From: Microbacterium sp.
GTDB lineage: Bacteria > Actinomycetota > Actinomycetes > Actinomycetales > Microbacteriaceae
Assembly (NCBI RefSeq): GCF_026393345.1
Contig: NZ_JAPLAI010000065.1
Coordinates: 1 to 60,537 of the forward strand
Length of the DNA stretch: 60,537 bases
Direction: 5' to 3'
Position 1 is the first letter of the stretch. Each line of letters starts with the position of its first letter. Below the pieces are notes generated by a model, which was not told the origin of the DNA, ran no database searches, and saw nothing but the letters and a program-made list of their open reading frames with translations. Below, in pieces: positions 12,573 to 21,061 of the stretch. A program made the translations under genes and the position numbers.

Positions 12573-13880
12573 TCAGCCGCGGTCGGCGGCCAGCTGCAGG
12601 ACGGATTCGGCGAGGGCGCGGATGCCGAGCGCGACATCGGCGCCGGAGACGAGTTCATCGGGGTGATGGCTGACGCCGTCGGGGTTGCGCAGGAACAGCA
12701 TCCCGACGTCGGTGACGGCGCCGAGCGCCATGCCGTCGTGCCCGGCGGGACTGAACAGCGTGGGAGGCTCGTCGCCGCCCGGGAGGGTGGAGAGGATGCC
12801 TTCACGGACGACGTCCTGCAGCAGCGGCGCGCACATGACGGCGGGCGCGTTGTGCACCTCGCGGGCGTTCCAGCGCAGGTGCCGGCGGCCCATGATGCCG
12901 TCGAGTTCGCGGGAGATCTCGTCCCACACCCGGTCGCGGGCACCGTCGAACTCGCCGCGCAGGTCGAGCGAGAAGCGAGCCTCGCCCGGGACGATGTTCA
13001 CCGCGCCGGGGAACGCCTCGAGCTGACCGACGGTGCCGATGATGTGATGCTCGGCAGAGCAGATCCGCTCCACGGCGAGCGCGGCCTCGCTCGCGCCGAG
13101 CAGCGCGTCGCGTCGCATGTCGTAGGGGGTGCCGCCGGCATGGCGGGCCTCGCCCTCCACCACGAGCTGGAACCGCCGGGCCGCGGCGATCGACGAGACG
13201 ACGGCGAGCGGCTCGCCGCGGCGGTCGAGCTCCGGGCCCTGCTCGATGTGCGCCTCGAGGTAGCCGGCGAGCTCCTCGGGGCGGCGGGCGGCCTCGCCGA
13301 CGCGCGCCGGGTCGAGGCCGAACTCGAGGAACGCCTCCCGCAGCGTGGTGCCGTCGGCATCCGTGAGTGCCCACCAGTCGTCGCGCCAGAGGCCCGCGAC
13401 CGCGGAGGAACCGAGGAGCGCCTTGCCGAAGCGGGTGCCCTCCTCGTCGGAGAACGCGATGACCTCGAGCGCGAACGGCAGGTCGACGCCGAAGCGGCCG
13501 TCGGCGGCGGGCGCGCGGAGAAGCCGTGCGACCTCGAGCGCCATGAGGACGCCGACGATGCCGTCGTAGCGGCCCGCGTCGAGGACCGTGTCCAGGTGCG
13601 AGCCGAGCACGAGCGCCGGAGCCTCCGAGTCGAGCCGGTCGCCGCGCAAGCGTTCCAGGCGTCCGACCTGATTGCCGGCCGCATCCTGCCGCGTGCGCAT
13701 ACCGAGCTCGCGCATCCACTCCGCGGCGAGGCGGTTGACGCGCGCGTGCTCGGGCGAGAGGTAGACGCGCTGGATCTCACCGGGGGTCGCGGTGACGCGG
13801 GCGAGTTCCTCGCAGCGCGCCATCACGCGGCGCGCGGCCGCGGCGACCCGGTCCGGGCTCACCCCGGTGAGAAGCGCCAT
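12573..13880 (-). CDS. Allantoate amidohydrolase / M20 Zn-dependent hydrolase
   Basis: 435-aa M20-family di-zinc hydrolase of the hydantoinase/carbamoylase branch. Signatures are GSHLDTVLDAGRYDG, FSDEEGTRF, EAHIEQGPEL and the C-terminal SPAGHDGMALG with SHHPDE. In this operon it most probably converts allantoate to ureidoglycine, CO2 and ammonia, the step between allantoinase and the PucG-like aminotransferase. N-carbamoyl-amino-acid hydrolases look similar. Its ATG shares one base with the preceding stop (TGATG), indicating coupling. Confidence 0.83.
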   Translation of the reverse strand: MALLTGVSPDRVAAAARRVMARCEELARVTATPGEIQRVYLSPEHARVNRLAAEWMRELGMRTRQDAAGNQVGRLERLRGDRLDSEAPALVLGSHLDTVLDAGRYDGIVGVLMALEVARLLRAPAADGRFGVDLPFALEVIAFSDEEGTRFGKALLGSSAVAGLWRDDWWALTDADGTTLREAFLEFGLDPARVGEAARRPEELAGYLEAHIEQGPELDRRGEPLAVVSSIAAARRFQLVVEGEARHAGGTPYDMRRDALLGASEAALAVERICSAEHHIIGTVGQLEAFPGAVNIVPGEARFSLDLRGEFDGARDRVWDEISRELDGIMGRRHLRWNAREVHNAPAVMCAPLLQDVVREGILSTLPGGDEPPTLFSPAGHDGMALGAVTDVGMLFLRNPDGVSHHPDELVSGADVALGIRALAESVLQLAADRG

Positions 13881-15106
13881 CAGCCTCGCCCCGCGTACAC
13901 GTCCGCGGCGGCCTCCACGCCACCGCCGACCGGCACCGTGGCGCCGAACCGGCGCAGTACAGCCTCGAGCGCGGCGAGGGTGGTGAGCACGGCATCCTTC
14001 CGGGCGTTGTAGCCCATGGTGCCGATCCGCCACACCTTGCCGTGGAGGGGACCGAAGGAGGTGCCGATCTCGATGCCGAAGTCCTCGAGCAGTGCGGCGC
14101 GGGCCGCGTCCCCGGCCACCCCCTCGGGGATCTCGACCGCGACCACGTTGGTCATCTTGTGCGCGACATCGCCGAACACGGTCATGCCGAGACCCTCGAC
14201 CCCGGCGAGCATCGCGGCGCCCGCGAGCCGGTGCCGCGCGATGACCTCGTCGCGGCCCTCGAGAAGCAGCACGCGCGCGCACTCGCGGGCGGCGTACAGC
14301 ATGCTCGTCGCCTCGGTGTGGTGGTTGAGCCGGCGCGGACCCCAGTAGTCAAGGATCATGCCGAGGTCGAAGTAGTTCGAGCGCACGAAGTCGGACGCGG
14401 ACTCGTCGCCGGCCTCACGGATTCCCGCCTCGACGCGCCCGCGGCTGCGGATGACCTCGACCGCGGCGTCGCTGAGAGTGATCGGTGCCGAGCCGGACGG
14501 GCCGCCGAGGCATTTCTGCAGCCCCGCGGTGGCCGCATCCAGGCCCCAGGCGTCGGCCTCGAACTCGTTGCCGCCGAGGGAGGCGGTGGCGTCGGAGTAG
14601 AACAGCACGCCGTGCCGGCGGCAGATCGCGCCGATCTCGTCGAGCGGCTGGTTCATGGTGGTGGAGGTGTCGCCCTGCACGAGCGCGAGCAGGGTGGGCC
14701 TCACCCGGATGATGGCCGCCTCGATGACGCTCGGTGGGAAGACCTGGCCCCACTCCGTCTCGATCGTGTGGACCTCGGCCATCGCCCGCTCCGCGATCTC
14801 GGCGAGCAGATGCCCGAACCGGCCGAACACGGGCACCAGCACGCGGTCGCCGGGGCGCACGAGGGAGGTGATGGCGGCCTCGATGCCGGCGCGGGAGGTG
14901 CCGTCGACGAGCATCGTGCCCTCGTTGCGGGTGCCCCACACCTGGCGGTACAGCTCCTGCGTCTCGGTCATGGCCGACGTCATGAAGGGGTCGTACTGCC
15001 CCACGAGCGGCGCGGACATCGACCGCAGCACCGAGGGGTAGGCCGAGATCGGCCCCGGGCCCATGAGGAGGCGAGCGGGCGGGTCGATCGGGCCGGGGAT
15101 GGTCAC
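13880..15106 (-). CDS. pucG: (S)-Ureidoglycine-glyoxylate aminotransferase (PucG-like)
   Basis: 408-aa PLP aminotransferase of fold-type I, class V. The N-terminus LLMGPGPISAYPSVLRSM and the GTSRAGIEAAI phosphate-binding segment match PucG and alanine-glyoxylate aminotransferases. The PLP lysine is in GLQKCLGGPSG. PucG transfers the amino group of ureidoglycine to glyoxylate, giving oxalurate-type products and glycine. Flanking allantoate hydrolase and amidase genes support that role. The GTG at 15106 has AAGGAG eight bases upstream. A plain alanine-glyoxylate aminotransferase is the alternative. Confidence 0.82.
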   Translation of the reverse strand: MTIPGPIDPPARLLMGPGPISAYPSVLRSMSAPLVGQYDPFMTSAMTETQELYRQVWGTRNEGTMLVDGTSRAGIEAAITSLVRPGDRVLVPVFGRFGHLLAEIAERAMAEVHTIETEWGQVFPPSVIEAAIIRVRPTLLALVQGDTSTTMNQPLDEIGAICRRHGVLFYSDATASLGGNEFEADAWGLDAATAGLQKCLGGPSGSAPITLSDAAVEVIRSRGRVEAGIREAGDESASDFVRSNYFDLGMILDYWGPRRLNHHTEATSMLYAARECARVLLLEGRDEVIARHRLAGAAMLAGVEGLGMTVFGDVAHKMTNVVAVEIPEGVAGDAARAALLEDFGIEIGTSFGPLHGKVWRIGTMGYNARKDAVLTTLAALEAVLRRFGATVPVGGGVEAAADVYAGRG

Positions 15107-15143
15107 GGTGGTACTCCTTGGGTTTCTTCGGATGCGGGTGCGC

Positions 15144-16730
15144 TCAGCGCATGACCGCGGCGAGGCGCCGTGCGAGACGGACCAGCGCGATGTCGGTGCC
15201 GGCACGGGAGACCAGGCACACGCCGACCGGCGCGGGGCCGAGCTGCGAGCGCACGGTCATGAGCGGTGCGGACAGGGCGGGCAGCCCGCCGATGGCCGCG
15301 GGGGCGGTCATCCGCAGGGTGGCCTGGCGGACGGTATCGATGCGCGCGCCGTCGGCGGTGCGCATCGGGGCGGGGCCGGGCACGGTGGGCAGGATCAGGA
15401 CGGCGTCGCGGACGACGTCCTGGATGCGGTCGCGGAGGCTCCCCAGCTGCGCGCGGGCCGCGGTCTCCTGTGCCGGGGTGACCTCGCTCGCGATCCGGAA
15501 GCGTTCGGCGACGGCGGGGCCGGTGGCCCCGGGGTGCGCGCGCAGCCAGCTCTCGTTGTTGCGCCACGCCTCGGCGCCCTGCACGGTGCGAAACGGCTCG
15601 AAGTAGTCGTCGAGCGAGCCGATCTCCACCCGGCGCAGCGACGGCGCATCGTCGACGCCGGCGAGGCGGGCGAGGAACGCGTCGAAGACGGCGCGCGTCT
15701 CGGGTTCGACCGCATCCATGACCTCGTGCGGCACGACGAACCGCCACGGGAGGTCGTCGCCGGACTCGCCGTAGACGCTCTCCGTCGACTCGGAGCCGTC
15801 GTAGCTGAGCACCCAGTCGGCGACGCGCTGCAGGGTGTCGCCGTCGCGGGTGAGCCAGCCCACCGTGTCGAAGGACTGTGCGAGCGGCAGCATCCCCATC
15901 CGCGGCACGAGGCCGTGGGTGGTGCGCAGGCCCCAGAGTCCCTGGTACGAGGCGGGGACGCGGATGGAGCCGGCGGTGTCGGTGGCGAGTCCCACCTCGG
16001 CCTGACCGGTGGCGACAGCGGACGCGGGACCGGACGAGGAGCCGCCGGGCAGCGCTCCGGGAAGGCCGCCGTTCGGCGGAGTGCCGTAGTGCGGATTGTC
16101 ACCGGCGATCGAATAGGCGAACTCGTCGGTGCGGGCGATCCCGCGCAGCGATGCCCCGCCGCGGAGGAGGTCGGCGACGGCGGGCGCCGTCTTCGGCTCC
16201 GGCTTGGCGGATTCCAGGAAGGTGGGGTTGCCGGCACCGATCCGGTAGCCGGAGATCGCGAACAGGTCCTTCACGGCGACGTTCAGGCCCTCCAGCGGCC
16301 CCTCCCACGCGCCCTGCAGCAGCGGGTCGCCGACCGAGCGCCACACCGAGCGGTCGAGCGCCTGCGGGCGTGCGGTGACGTGCGCGCCGGTGATGAGCCA
16401 CTGGCCGTCGATGCGCTGCCACACCTGGGTCTGCAGCCCCGTGCCCCCGCCGCGGTACCGCGAAATCGAGACGAGCAGGGCGACGTCGTCGGCGAGCGGG
16501 CGGTATTCGATGCGCTCGATCTCGCGCGGCGGCACGCCCCCGCGGACACCGCGGAAGGCGCTGATGGCGTCGTGTCCGACGAGGAGGCCGGCCGCGTCGC
16601 CGCGGAGGGTCCCCTCGCCCGGCGCGAACATGGCGTCGAGCACGTCGAGGTCGTTGTCGAGGATCGCCCGTTCGTACCGGTCGAAGGCGGTGAAGAGGTC
16701 GCCGGGGATGCCCTCGCCGAGGGCGGTCAC
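15144..16730 (-). CDS. AtzH-like domain fused to amidase-signature hydrolase
   Basis: 528-aa two-domain protein. Residues about 1-125 form an NTF2-like/AtzH-type domain (FTAFDRYERAILDNDLDVLDAMF, TGLQTQVWQRIDGQWLITGAHVT). The remainder is an amidase-signature domain with the Lys-cisSer-Ser triad: Lys in NVAVKDLF, Ser in PGGSSSGPASA, nucleophile Ser in DTAGSIRVPAS. AtzH and AtzE act on small carboxyurea compounds in cyanurate breakdown, so this fusion may hydrolyse oxalurate, allophanate-like or carbamoyl intermediates from the ureide pathway. That substrate is inference. The GTG start overlaps the acetamidase stop (GTGA). Confidence 0.82.
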   Translation of the reverse strand: MTALGEGIPGDLFTAFDRYERAILDNDLDVLDAMFAPGEGTLRGDAAGLLVGHDAISAFRGVRGGVPPREIERIEYRPLADDVALLVSISRYRGGGTGLQTQVWQRIDGQWLITGAHVTARPQALDRSVWRSVGDPLLQGAWEGPLEGLNVAVKDLFAISGYRIGAGNPTFLESAKPEPKTAPAVADLLRGGASLRGIARTDEFAYSIAGDNPHYGTPPNGGLPGALPGGSSSGPASAVATGQAEVGLATDTAGSIRVPASYQGLWGLRTTHGLVPRMGMLPLAQSFDTVGWLTRDGDTLQRVADWVLSYDGSESTESVYGESGDDLPWRFVVPHEVMDAVEPETRAVFDAFLARLAGVDDAPSLRRVEIGSLDDYFEPFRTVQGAEAWRNNESWLRAHPGATGPAVAERFRIASEVTPAQETAARAQLGSLRDRIQDVVRDAVLILPTVPGPAPMRTADGARIDTVRQATLRMTAPAAIGGLPALSAPLMTVRSQLGPAPVGVCLVSRAGTDIALVRLARRLAAVMR

Positions 16731-17899
16731 GCGTCGCCTCCCGGCGTCACGGCGGCGAAGTCGGATTCCCGGATGCGGGCGTGCACACCGCAGACGATGT
16801 CGACCACCTGCGAGATGTCGAAGTCGGTGGCGGCGGACAGGTAGGCGTAGGCGAGGTGCTCGTCCATGCCGTAGCGGGCCTGCAGCAGCGACAGCGCGGC
16901 GCGGACGCACTGCCGCATTGCCTCGTCCAGATCTGGGTCGAGACCGGTGGGGACGAGGAACTCGTCGGTGCGCACCAGCGGTCCGCTGAAATCGCCGAAC
17001 GCGGCGAGCGCCTCGTCGCGCGGCACGACCTCGAACCGCAGGGTGGCACGGAGGGATGCTTCGAGCGCGGTGAGGGCGACCTCGCCGTCACCCTGCGCGA
17101 AATGCGGGTCGCCGACGTAGGCGAGCGCCCCCTCGACCTGCACCGGCAGGTAGAGCACGGTGCCGGCCACGAGCAGATTGATGTCGATGTTGCCGCCGTG
17201 GCTTCCCGGCGGCACCGAATGCGGCCGCTTGGTGTCGGCGACCGCGACGCCCATGGTGCCGAGGAATGGCGCCAGCGGGAACGCGACGATACCCGCGCCG
17301 CCCTCGGTGAGCGGGAGCACGCCGACGGGTCCGTCCGCGCGATCCTCGACCGGGGTGAAGACGCTCACGTTGTGCTCGCCGCGGGGCAGTTCGCCGACGA
17401 GGGCGCCCTTGCCGTGACGGTTGGAGATGACGCCGTAGGGCACGCGCGGGTCGAGCCGTTCGACCGTGATCTTCAGTAGATCGCCGGGGTGCGCGCCGGT
17501 GACGTGGATGGGTCCGGTCACGACATGCGGGCCGTCCGCGAGCGGATCACGGGCAAGCTCCCACGCGATGTCGATCGCATCGGTCAGCACGGCTGCCGCA
17601 TCCACGCCCTTGCCAGTGAAGTACGCCAGCGGGTCTTTGCCCTGGTCCTCCAGGATGCCCTCGTGGCTGACTGTGTCGATCGTGACGGTCTCGCCGGGGT
17701 TCACGGTGAGCACGGCCGTGTCCGTCGCGCAGGGCAGGCGCCCCCACATCACGGTGCCGGGGCTCGCCGCCAGATAGTGGTCGCCCGGGCGCGGGCCGAC
17801 GCCCGGCTGCAGGATCGGGGTCTCGGCGGATGCCGGGGTCTCGGCGGATGCCGGGGTCTCGGCGGATGCCGGGGTCGGGGTGGTCTCGGGGAACGTCAC
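16727..17899 (-). CDS. Acetamidase/formamidase family protein
   Basis: 390-aa FmdA/AmdA-family hydrolase that would release ammonia from a short-chain amide such as formamide or acetamide. Family segments include GDHYLAASPGTVMWGRLP, GPIHVTGAHPGDLLKI, PPGSHGGNIDINLL and YVGDPHFAQGDGE. The first 30 residues are unusual: three exact copies of an ASAETP-type unit, probably a disordered tail. The GTG start overlaps the allantoinase stop by four bases. In the operon it could process formamide- or carbamate-like end products. Confidence 0.87.
   Translation of the reverse strand: MTFPETTPTPASAETPASAETPASAETPILQPGVGPRPGDHYLAASPGTVMWGRLPCATDTAVLTVNPGETVTIDTVSHEGILEDQGKDPLAYFTGKGVDAAAVLTDAIDIAWELARDPLADGPHVVTGPIHVTGAHPGDLLKITVERLDPRVPYGVISNRHGKGALVGELPRGEHNVSVFTPVEDRADGPVGVLPLTEGGAGIVAFPLAPFLGTMGVAVADTKRPHSVPPGSHGGNIDINLLVAGTVLYLPVQVEGALAYVGDPHFAQGDGEVALTALEASLRATLRFEVVPRDEALAAFGDFSGPLVRTDEFLVPTGLDPDLDEAMRQCVRAALSLLQARYGMDEHLAYAYLSAATDFDISQVVDIVCGVHARIRESDFAAVTPGGDA
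17823..17876. repeat. 18-bp tandem repeat, three exact copies
   Basis: The unit tcggcggatgccggggtc occurs at 17823-17840, 17841-17858 and 17859-17876. Each unit adds six residues (PASAET register) to the N-terminus of the acetamidase. Copy number could vary without shifting the frame. Confidence 0.92.
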
Positions 17900-19245
17900 G
17901 CTCGCTCCTTTGCGCGGATCAGCTCATGGCCGCGTCGCTGTGACACGGCCTCGCCGTGACGGTACACGGCTTCCCCCCGGAGGTAGGTCGCACGGACCCG
18001 CCCGGTGAGGGTCCGTCCGTCCCACGGGGAGACGGGGTTCCGGTACTCGAGGTCGCTCGCGTGCACGGTGAAGGACTCATCCGGGGCGAAGGCGACCAGG
18101 TGCGCGGGTGTGCCCACCTCGATGCGGCCGAGACCCTCGAGGCCGCCGATGCCGGCCGGGCCGGTGGTCATCAGCGGCAGCACCGTCTCGATCGGGATGC
18201 CTCGGCTCAGCGCGGCGGTATGGATGGCCGACAGACCCGTCTGCAGGCCGGCGATCCCGCCCCACGCCAGACCGAAGTCCGGCTCGCTCTTCAGTGTCGG
18301 GGTGGACGGCGAGTGGTCGCTGACGATCGCGTCGATCGTGCCGTCGACGACGCCGGCCCACAGCAGGTCCTGGTTGGCCGCGTCACGGATCGGCGGGCAG
18401 CACTTGAACGCGCCGGCGCCGTCGGGCACCTGGGACGCGTCGAGAGTGAGGTAGTGCGGGCACGTCTCGACGGTGATCCGCACGCCCTCCGCTTTGGCGG
18501 CGCGGACGTCGTCGAGGGCGGCCCCATCGGACACGTGCACGATGTGGACGCGCGCTCCGGTGCGGCGGGCGGTGTCGATGACGAGCCGGATCGCGGCGCG
18601 CTCACTGGCGGGCGGGCGGGACGCGAGGAAGTCGGCGTAGTGCACCCCGAGCGGACCGTCACCGTGGATGTGCGACGGATCCTCGGCGTGGACGATCAGG
18701 AGCCCGTCGAACGTCGCGAGCTCGGTCAGTGCCGCATCCAACCCCGCCGCGTCGAGGTGTCCGAACTCGTCGATGCCGCTCGGCAGCAGGAAGCACTTGA
18801 AGCCGACGACACCCGCATCCGCGAGCTCCCGCAGGTGTCCGAGGTTCTCCGGCACCGCGCCGCCCCAGTAGCCGACATCGACGGCGAGCTTGCCGGCTGC
18901 GGCGGCGCGCTTGGCGGCGAGCGCCTCGGGGGTGGTGGTCACCGGCACGCTGTTCAGCGGCATATCGAGCAGGGTGGTCACGCCGCCCGCGGCGGCCGCG
19001 GCGGTGCCGGTGGCGAAGCCCTCCCACTCGGTGCGGCCCGGATCGTTGAGGTGCACGTGCGAGTCCACGAGGCCCGGCAGCAGCACGGCGTCGTCGGGCA
19101 GCACGGTGTCCGCATCCGGGTCGAACGGCTCGATGGCGGCGATCCGCCCGTCGGCGAGGCGGAGCGTGGCCGGGGTGAACCGGCCGTCGAGGAGGACCCG
19201 ACGCGCAGCGATCCGCGAGGGTGCGAGGGCGTTCATGGTGTTCAC
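17896..19245 (-). CDS. allB: Allantoinase
   Basis: 449-aa cyclic amidohydrolase that opens allantoin to allantoate. Metal and active-site motifs are all present: DSHVHLNDPGRTEWEGF, the carboxylated Lys in GFKCFLLPSG, LIVHAED, HIVHVSD and VSDHSPS. The LNDPGRTEWEGF and KCFLLPSG forms are specific to allantoinase rather than dihydropyrimidinase. It heads the minus-strand operon (allantoinase, acetamidase, amidase, PucG, allantoate hydrolase, guanine-deaminase-like) and is divergent from uraD/uraH across about 120 bp. The GTG at 19245 has a GAGAG site at suitable spacing; an ATG three codons later is also possible. Confidence 0.92.
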   Translation of the reverse strand: MNTMNALAPSRIAARRVLLDGRFTPATLRLADGRIAAIEPFDPDADTVLPDDAVLLPGLVDSHVHLNDPGRTEWEGFATGTAAAAAGGVTTLLDMPLNSVPVTTTPEALAAKRAAAAGKLAVDVGYWGGAVPENLGHLRELADAGVVGFKCFLLPSGIDEFGHLDAAGLDAALTELATFDGLLIVHAEDPSHIHGDGPLGVHYADFLASRPPASERAAIRLVIDTARRTGARVHIVHVSDGAALDDVRAAKAEGVRITVETCPHYLTLDASQVPDGAGAFKCCPPIRDAANQDLLWAGVVDGTIDAIVSDHSPSTPTLKSEPDFGLAWGGIAGLQTGLSAIHTAALSRGIPIETVLPLMTTGPAGIGGLEGLGRIEVGTPAHLVAFAPDESFTVHASDLEYRNPVSPWDGRTLTGRVRATYLRGEAVYRHGEAVSQRRGHELIRAKERA

Positions 19246-19258
19246 GCTAGGCGGCTCT

Positions 19259-19271
19259 CATTTCGCGAATG
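19259..19271. promoter_or_regulatory. Candidate operator in the allB-uraD divergent promoter
   Basis: CATTTCGCGAATG is a near-palindrome around the perfect core TTCGCGAA, lying in the shared 120-bp region between the allantoinase and OHCU decarboxylase starts. Its position suits a regulator of both transcripts. There is no direct evidence of binding. Confidence 0.3.
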
Positions 19272-19365
19272 TAACCCAGACCAACATCGCGCATGTCGCA
19301 GGCTTCGGCGACGGGGTACGCGGGACGGAACCGAGGGGACATTCGCGGCGGATAGGGTGGCGGCC

Positions 19366-19890
19366 ATGCAGCTGACCGAGTTCAACAGCCTCGACCCGGA
19401 CACCGCCGCGCAGACCGTGGCGGTGTGGGCCGCGGTCCCCGGGTGGGTGGATGCGGTCGTCGCCGGGCGCCCCTATGCCACCGTCGACGCCCTCGCCGCA
19501 TACGCCGGCGAGCTCGCCGCGGTGTGGTCGCGCGCCGACCTGGACGCCGCGCTCGCCCATCACCCCCGGATCGGCGAGAAGCCCACCGGTGCCGGGGCGG
19601 AGGCCGCCGCATCCCGGTCCGAGCAGGCGTCGATGGCCTCCGCGGCGGACGAGGTCGCCGCGGCCATCGCTGCCGGGAATGCCGCCTACGAGGCGCGGTT
19701 CGGGCGGGTGTTCCTCATCCGTGCCGCCGGGCGGTCGCCGCAGGAGATGCTCGCGGAGCTCCACCGCCGCCTCGACAACGACGACAGCGCCGAGGGGCGC
19801 GAGGCCACGATCCAGCTCGCGGAGATCGCCCTGCTGCGCCTTCGCGGCACGATCTTCGACGACGACATCGAGCCGGAGGAGGCCGAGTGA
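19366..19890 (+). CDS. uraD: OHCU decarboxylase
   Basis: 174-aa 2-oxo-4-hydroxy-4-carboxy-5-ureidoimidazoline decarboxylase, producing (S)-allantoin in the last step of urate oxidation. The catalytic His lies in the diagnostic AHHPRIGEKP motif. The Ser/Glu pair SRSEQ and the C-terminal FGRVFLIRAAGRSPQEML helix also match. It is transcribed away from the allantoinase operon, and its stop overlaps the HIU hydrolase start (GTGA). Confidence 0.93.
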   Translation: MQLTEFNSLDPDTAAQTVAVWAAVPGWVDAVVAGRPYATVDALAAYAGELAAVWSRADLDAALAHHPRIGEKPTGAGAEAAASRSEQASMASAADEVAAAIAAGNAAYEARFGRVFLIRAAGRSPQEMLAELHRRLDNDDSAEGREATIQLAEIALLRLRGTIFDDDIEPEEAE

Positions 19891-20219
19891 GCCATCTGAC
19901 CACCCACATCCTCGACGCCACCGCCGGCGCACCCGCCCCGAACGTGGCGGTCACGCTGCACCGGCACCGCGAGGACGGGACCCTGGATGCGGTCGCCGAC
20001 GGCTTCACGGACGCGGACGGTCGTCTCGCCCTCGGTCCCGACGAGCTCGAACCGGGGATGTACGCGATCACATTCGCGACGGGTGCGTACTTCGCCGACC
20101 GCGGGGTGGAAACCTTCTACCCGCTCGTCACCGTGACCTTCACGGTCGCCGACAGCCGGCACTACCACGTGCCGATTCTGCTGAGCCCGTTCGGCTACTC
20201 CACCTACCGCGGCAGCTGA
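19887..20219 (+). CDS. uraH: 5-Hydroxyisourate hydrolase (transthyretin-related)
   Basis: 110-aa transthyretin-like protein converting 5-hydroxyisourate to OHCU. The N-terminal LTTHILDATAGAPAPNVAV and C-terminal HYHVPILLSPFGYSTYRGS are hallmark HIU hydrolase segments, including the terminal YRGS. The GTG start overlaps uraD. The enzyme supplying its substrate (urate oxidase) is absent from the window. Confidence 0.94.
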   Translation: MSHLTTHILDATAGAPAPNVAVTLHRHREDGTLDAVADGFTDADGRLALGPDELEPGMYAITFATGAYFADRGVETFYPLVTVTFTVADSRHYHVPILLSPFGYSTYRGS

Positions 20220-20270
20220 GGCGCCCGCATCCGGCCGCCCGCCCTCCGCTGTCTCACGCTCCCCCGGGCG

Positions 20271-20346
20271 CATGTCCCACTTTCTGCAGAACATGTCCCA
20301 CTTTCTGCCGGAAAGGGACCCTCATAACGGCAGAAAATGGGACATG
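20271..20346. repeat. Triad hairpin element between uraH and apt
   Basis: CATGTCCCACTTTCTGC occurs at 20271-20287 and again at 20292-20308. Its reverse complement with one mismatch, GCAGAAAATGGGACATG, is at 20330-20346. Either left copy can pair with the right copy. It lies between convergent genes, so bidirectional termination is likely. Further short repeats of GAACGGCCGGGGCGC occur downstream to about 20430. Confidence 0.65.
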
Positions 20347-20445
20347 GTCGGACGCGGCAGCCGGCCGCGGCGAACGGCCGGGGCGCCGGAGTCGGATGCG
20401 GCGGCCAGCCGACGCGAACGGCCGGGGCGCGGTAAGAGCTGGGCC

Positions 20446-20979
20446 TCAGGCGCGGAAGACGGCGTGCAGCCCGGGGTCGCCGAGCACGGCGCGGCCGCCG
20501 AGGTCTTCGAGCTCCATCAGCACCGTGATGCCGACGACCTCGCCACCCACCCGGTGCACGAGCTCCCGTGCCGCGGCGAGCGTGCCGCCGGTGGCGAGGA
20601 CATCGTCGATGAGGAGCACCCGGGCACCGGCCGGGATGTCGTCGTGCATCTCGATGGTCGCGGTCGCATATTCCAGCGCGTAGTCGACCGCGGCGGCCGG
20701 GCGCGGCAGCTTCCCCGCCTTGCGGATCGGCACGAGTCCCACACCGGAGGCGATAGCCGCGGCACCGGCGAGCAGGAATCCGCGCGCCTCGACACCGGCC
20801 ACCACGTCGAAGCCGCCCGCGAAGGGCGCGACCAGCGCGTCGATCGTGGCGCGCAGGGCGGGGCCGTCCGCGAGCAGCGGCGCGATGTCGCGGAACAGCA
20901 CCCCCGGCTGCGGATAGTCGGGGATGAGAGCGATGAGGCTTTCGGCGCGCGCGAGGGCGTCCGAGTCGGGATGCGGCAC
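20446..20979 (-). CDS. apt: Adenine phosphoribosyltransferase
   Basis: 177-aa type I phosphoribosyltransferase that salvages adenine to AMP with PRPP. The PRPP loop reads VLLIDDVLATGGT, the N-terminus has IPDYPQPGVLFRDIAPLL, and the base-binding region is VEARGFLLAGAAA, all specific to APT. The GTG at 20979 gives the normal length. It competes with the neighbouring deaminases for adenine, though it is convergent to uraH and separately transcribed. Confidence 0.94.
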   Translation of the reverse strand: MPHPDSDALARAESLIALIPDYPQPGVLFRDIAPLLADGPALRATIDALVAPFAGGFDVVAGVEARGFLLAGAAAIASGVGLVPIRKAGKLPRPAAAVDYALEYATATIEMHDDIPAGARVLLIDDVLATGGTLAAARELVHRVGGEVVGITVLMELEDLGGRAVLGDPGLHAVFRA

Positions 20980-21025
20980 CTCACAACTGTAGTCGCGCCG
21001 TCCTGGCACCCCCGGGGCCCTTACT

Positions 21026-21047
21026 GTCGAATCGATACGATTTCGAC
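21026..21047. promoter_or_regulatory. Candidate LacI-type operator upstream of the GH13 gene
   Basis: A 22-bp partial palindrome with GTCGAA and TTCGAC arms ends 14 bases before the glucosidase ATG. AT-rich palindromes with CG near the centre, placed over the start region of a sugar hydrolase, suit repression by a LacI-family protein. No such regulator gene is in the window. Confidence 0.5.
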
Positions 21048-21061
21048 GGTAACCTGATCCC

